DNA from: CAJXSD01 sp964633145
Lineage (GTDB): Bacteria; Pseudomonadota; Alphaproteobacteria; Rhodobacterales; Rhodobacteraceae
Direction of reading: 5' to 3'
Length of the DNA stretch: 64,000 nt
NCBI GenBank assembly: GCA_964633145.1
Contig: CAZWFE010000007.1
Span: forward strand, 1-64,000
The notes beneath the pieces are model-generated. The model had not been told where the DNA came from. It did not search any database and saw nothing but the letters and a program-made list of their open reading frames with translations. Both the position numbers and the translations under genes were made by a program. How positions within the stretch are numbered: the first letter of the stretch is position 1; every line of letters starts with the position of its first letter. Shown piece after piece: positions 61,257 through 64,000 of the stretch.

Positions 61257-61934
61257 ATGCCCACCACAACCGCAGATCTGGAATGGCGCGACGATCGCGT
61301 GCCTGTATCAACGCGTTTTGATGATCCCTATTATTCGCTGGATAATGGGTTAGAGGAAACGCGCCATGTGTTTTTGGCAGGCAATCAGTTGCCTGACCGA
61401 TTTTGCGATGGGCTGCATATTGCGGAACTGGGGTTTGGCACGGGGTTAAATTTTCTGACCACGCTGCTGGAATGGCGCGCCACGCAGCAGCAGGGTAAAT
61501 TCCATTTCACCACATTCGAGGCCTATCCCATGGCGCCCACCGATATGATCCGCGCCCAGCAGGAATTTCCACAGCTGGCCGCGATCGCCGATGATCTGCG
61601 CGATCTGTGGGCTGACTTGATCGCCAAGGGTTACGCCGAAATCGAACAGGCGCGCATTTCATTGATCACAGGCGATGCACGCGATACCGTCGCACAATGG
61701 GATGGACTGGCGGATTGCTGGTTTTTGGACGGATTTTCGCCCGCCAAAAACCCCGAACTGTGGGATGCTGATTTAATGTCCGCCGTTGGTTGCAAAACAA
61801 AACAGGGCGGCACCGCCGCCACCTATACCGCCGCGGGATTTGTCCGCCGCAACCTAGAACAAGCAGGATTTCGCGTCACCCGCACATCAGGATTTGGACG
61901 CAAACGCCATATGACCACCGCAGTGAAAGAATAA
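61257..61934 (+). CDS. mnmD: tRNA (mnm5s2U34) methyltransferase MnmD
   Basis: MnmD adds the last methyl group to nm5s2U in the wobble base of certain tRNAs. The 225-residue product has PYYSLDNGLEETRHVFL near residues 23-39, motif I IAELGFGTGLNFL near residue 60, and CWFLDGFSPAKNPELW near 155. This matches the DUF752 domain that forms the N-terminal half of fused MnmC. It is divergent from a DAO oxidase that may be the other half. It is followed by a DMT permease two bases later, probably on the same transcript. Confidence 0.88.
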   Translation: MPTTTADLEWRDDRVPVSTRFDDPYYSLDNGLEETRHVFLAGNQLPDRFCDGLHIAELGFGTGLNFLTTLLEWRATQQQGKFHFTTFEAYPMAPTDMIRAQQEFPQLAAIADDLRDLWADLIAKGYAEIEQARISLITGDARDTVAQWDGLADCWFLDGFSPAKNPELWDADLMSAVGCKTKQGGTAATYTAAGFVRRNLEQAGFRVTRTSGFGRKRHMTTAVKE

Positions 61935-61936
61935 CC

Positions 61937-62800
61937 ATGCAAAGCAATTCGAAACTGGGCATTTATTACATGATTGCCACCACCATCGTATTTGCCGCCC
62001 AAGACGGGCTGTCGCGCCATTTGGCCGAACATTACAGCGTGTTGATGGTTGTAATGGTGCGTTATTGGTTTTTTGCGGCTTTTGTGATGACAGTGGCAGC
62101 GCGCAAAGCGGGCGGGTTGCGCGCGGCGGCGAAAACATCGCAACCTGTGGTTCAAATCATCCGCGGGTCGCTGCTGGCCACTGAAATCTGTGTGATGGTC
62201 ACAGGGTTTACATTGCTAGGCCTGATCGAAAGCCATGCGGTATTTGCCAGCTATCCCCTGCTGATTGCCGCGCTATCTGGTCCGATTTTGGGCGAAGCCG
62301 TCGGATGGAAACGCTGGATTGCGATTATTGTCGGTTTCATCGGCGTGCTGATCATTCTGGAACCTGGCTTTGGCGTCTTTGCCCCTGCGGCCATTGTACC
62401 ATTGATCGCGGCGTTGCTGTTTGCCATCTATGGATTGCTGACACGCTATGCGGCGCGCAAAGACAGCAGTGCCACATCGTTTTTCTGGACCGGTGTGACA
62501 GGGGCAATCATCATGACGGTGGTGGGATTGCCGAACTTTACCAACATGACCCAGCCTGATTGGATGATGATGGGGCTGCTGTGCCTCTCCGGTGCCTTGG
62601 GGCATTTTTTGCTGATCAAATGTTACGAAGTGGCCGAAGCCAGCGCCGTGCAACCCTTTGCCTATTTGCAGTTGGTTTTTGCATCTGGCATCGGGCTGAT
62701 TGTGTTCGGTGAAACACTAGAGGCAAATGTCATTATTGGCGCCAGTATTGTTGTTGCCGCAGGGCTGTTTACCCTATGGCGCGAACGGCTTCAGGCTTGA
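61937..62800 (+). CDS. EamA/DMT superfamily permease
   Basis: The 287-residue protein has ten predicted membrane helices in two EamA repeats (about 10-140 and 155-285). It starts MQSNSKLGIYYMIATTIVFA at the ATG at 61937, two bases after mnmD. The same frame is open further upstream inside mnmD but without features. Family members export or import amino acids, nucleotides or other metabolites; the substrate cannot be predicted. Its 3' end overlaps the convergent transglycosylase gene by 27 bases. Confidence 0.86.
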   Translation: MQSNSKLGIYYMIATTIVFAAQDGLSRHLAEHYSVLMVVMVRYWFFAAFVMTVAARKAGGLRAAAKTSQPVVQIIRGSLLATEICVMVTGFTLLGLIESHAVFASYPLLIAALSGPILGEAVGWKRWIAIIVGFIGVLIILEPGFGVFAPAAIVPLIAALLFAIYGLLTRYAARKDSSATSFFWTGVTGAIIMTVVGLPNFTNMTQPDWMMMGLLCLSGALGHFLLIKCYEVAEASAVQPFAYLQLVFASGIGLIVFGETLEANVIIGASIVVAAGLFTLWRERLQA

Positions 62801-64000
62801 ACCCTGCAACATCTGACTAAAGGGTTTGGGCAAGGGGTCCAACCCCAGACGTGCGCGGTAAATCGGCAAGCTTTCAGTGACGCGCATCACATAGTTGCGC
62901 GTTTCGGTGAACGGGATCATTTCCACCCAATCTATGATATCGATGTTGCGCCCGCGCGGATCACCCAATTTGGCCGACCACCGTTCGGCCCGCGTCGGAC
63001 CCGCGTTATAGGCAATCGACATCAGTACAGGATTACCCCCGAACCGTTCACCCAGTTCCGCCAGATAGGCATTGCCAAGACGCGCGTTATACACCCAGTC
63101 TTGGCGCAGTTGTTCGGCGGAATAGGAAACACCCACCTTGCCCGCCATTTCTTGGGCCGTTTTGGGCATCAGTTGCATCAACCCCATCGCCCCCACGGGC
63201 GAGACCACCAGATGATCAAATTCGCTTTCGCGGCGTGCGATGGCCAATGACAATTCAGGCGGCACATTCGTTTTTTGTTTAATCATGGGATGCAACGCAA
63301 AATAGGGGCGCGGGATATTGGTACCCATACTGGCGGCCCGTTTACCCAACATCACCAAGACATGGGGGCGCTGTGCCTCTTCTAAAAAATCGGTCAGGCG
63401 CAGTGTGTCGGTTTCATCCAGCGTTTCGGCCAGATGGGTTAAAAACCGTTCACCCAATGGCAATTGATCGGCTGCAAACAGCAATACGGCCGCTTGGAAC
63501 ACTGATCCATCCAAAAATTCAGCCTGACGCCAATCGGGCAAATCCGACCATTCCGTAAATTCAGGGCCAAAGGTTTGGCCGACCCGCTCGGCGGCCAAAA
63601 TGCCATAGTAACTTGTTTGATGCTGTGCTCCGCGTGCATAGGCGTCGCGCGCCTCACTGGTACGATTTAATGCCTCTAATGCGCGGCCCTGCCAATAATA
63701 TCCACGACCCAAGGAAATAGGCGTATCAACTGCGGTCAAAAACCGGGAAAAATGATCAAGCGCAACCTTGGGTTTATTCAGCTTGCGTAACGCGATAAAC
63801 CCAGCCAACCATTCAAAGGTCGCGAAATCATCCCCTTGGGACAAATGATGACTACGAATAAGATCATAGGCATTGCTGAATTTACCATCCCAAATCATAT
63901 CCCGAACGATCCGTTCACGCGAATTTGCCCATGCCTGCGGCGTGCCCAATTTGATTGCAGATTTGGATTGTTCGCCCAGCAGCGCAACGGCGCTATCACG
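62774..64000 (-). CDS. Lytic murein transglycosylase (Slt type), partial
   Basis: The reading frame runs off the right edge of the window, so the N-terminus is missing; 408 residues are visible. The upstream part is a helical superhelical region typical of Slt70. The C-terminal transglycosylase domain has the catalytic Glu in AIARRESEFDHLVVSPVGA, then GLMQLMPKTAQEMA and SIAYNAGPTRAERW. Such enzymes cut the glycan strands of peptidoglycan and leave 1,6-anhydro ends. It overlaps the convergent permease gene by 27 bases. Confidence 0.93.
   Translation of the reverse strand, partial: RDSAVALLGEQSKSAIKLGTPQAWANSRERIVRDMIWDGKFSNAYDLIRSHHLSQGDDFATFEWLAGFIALRKLNKPKVALDHFSRFLTAVDTPISLGRGYYWQGRALEALNRTSEARDAYARGAQHQTSYYGILAAERVGQTFGPEFTEWSDLPDWRQAEFLDGSVFQAAVLLFAADQLPLGERFLTHLAETLDETDTLRLTDFLEEAQRPHVLVMLGKRAASMGTNIPRPYFALHPMIKQKTNVPPELSLAIARRESEFDHLVVSPVGAMGLMQLMPKTAQEMAGKVGVSYSAEQLRQDWVYNARLGNAYLAELGERFGGNPVLMSIAYNAGPTRAERWSAKLGDPRGRNIDIIDWVEMIPFTETRNYVMRVTESLPIYRARLGLDPLPKPFSQMLQGSSLKPFAP

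Noticed and set aside
1..64000. Mobile elements, CRISPR arrays and tRNA genes
   Set aside because: I looked for transposase genes, terminal repeats, repeated spacers and tRNA-like cloverleaf sequences and saw none. A covariance-model scan for tRNAs and other RNAs would be needed to be sure.

Overview
The window looks like a housekeeping stretch of the chromosome of a marine alphaproteobacterium of the Rhodobacteraceae/Roseobacter type. The evidence is the atpHAGDC gene order without F0 genes, a ccoNOQP/ccoGHIS cluster beside fnrL and hemN, TrcR (DUF1013), a DUF2125 protein, a speF-type leader before an ornithine decarboxylase, (2S)-methylsuccinyl-CoA dehydrogenase of the ethylmalonyl-CoA pathway, and a short 4.5S-type SRP RNA. 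I saw no insertion sequence, prophage, CRISPR array, tRNA or rRNA gene. Gene density is very high, and almost every gene belongs to a known family.

Layout. 1-3.7 kb holds the F1 ATP synthase genes (minus strand, atpD cut by the window edge). 3.9-8.1 kb holds a methyltransferase, a glyoxalase II and clpA. 8.1-11.5 kb holds a MotA-like/MotB-like envelope pair with a very long coiled coil. 11.5-16 kb holds a ChaC-type cyclotransferase, a DUF2125 protein, a P1-family peptidase and uvrC, followed by a 321-base AT-rich gap. 16.1-18.8 kb is a compact minus-strand operon (S49 peptidase, a 53-residue zinc-ribbon membrane protein, a CaCA antiporter, a pteridine-reductase-like SDR). 18.9-25.5 kb holds hemE, hemC, a GlcD-like oxidase, hemF, an SDR without its catalytic lysine, an RsmC-like methyltransferase and clpS. 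25.8-27.3 kb holds a D,D-carboxypeptidase with a SPOR domain.

27.3-38.3 kb is an oxygen-response block: ccoGHIS, a LysR regulator, ccoNOQP, fnrL and hemN, with FNR boxes before ccoG, ccoN and between fnrL and hemN. It makes the high-affinity cbb3 oxidase, its copper and assembly factors, the regulator, and the oxygen-independent heme enzyme. 38.3-44 kb is a yejABEF peptide importer. 44.1-47.8 kb holds a membrane-anchored cytochrome c, pheA, an SRPBCC protein, nudC, the SRP RNA and a small phosphatase. 47.9-50.6 kb is dnaX-ybaB-recR. 50.6-56.6 kb holds ornithine decarboxylase with its speF leader, trcR, a T2 ribonuclease, a TauE/SafE permease, mcd and a small lipoprotein. 56.7-59.7 kb is the zinc uptake locus (znuB, znuC, zur against znuA) around a palindromic Zur-type site. 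59.8-64 kb holds a VOC protein, a probable split MnmC pair (oxidase and MnmD), an EamA permease and a lytic transglycosylase cut by the window edge.

I found no clearly new multi-gene system. The most unusual items are the 53-residue zinc-ribbon gene, the MotAB-like coiled-coil pair, the likely leaderless FNR-driven hemN, the LysR gene splitting the cco cluster, and the lysine-less SDR beside hemF. Assignments rest on reading motifs and gene order by eye; no database search was run.
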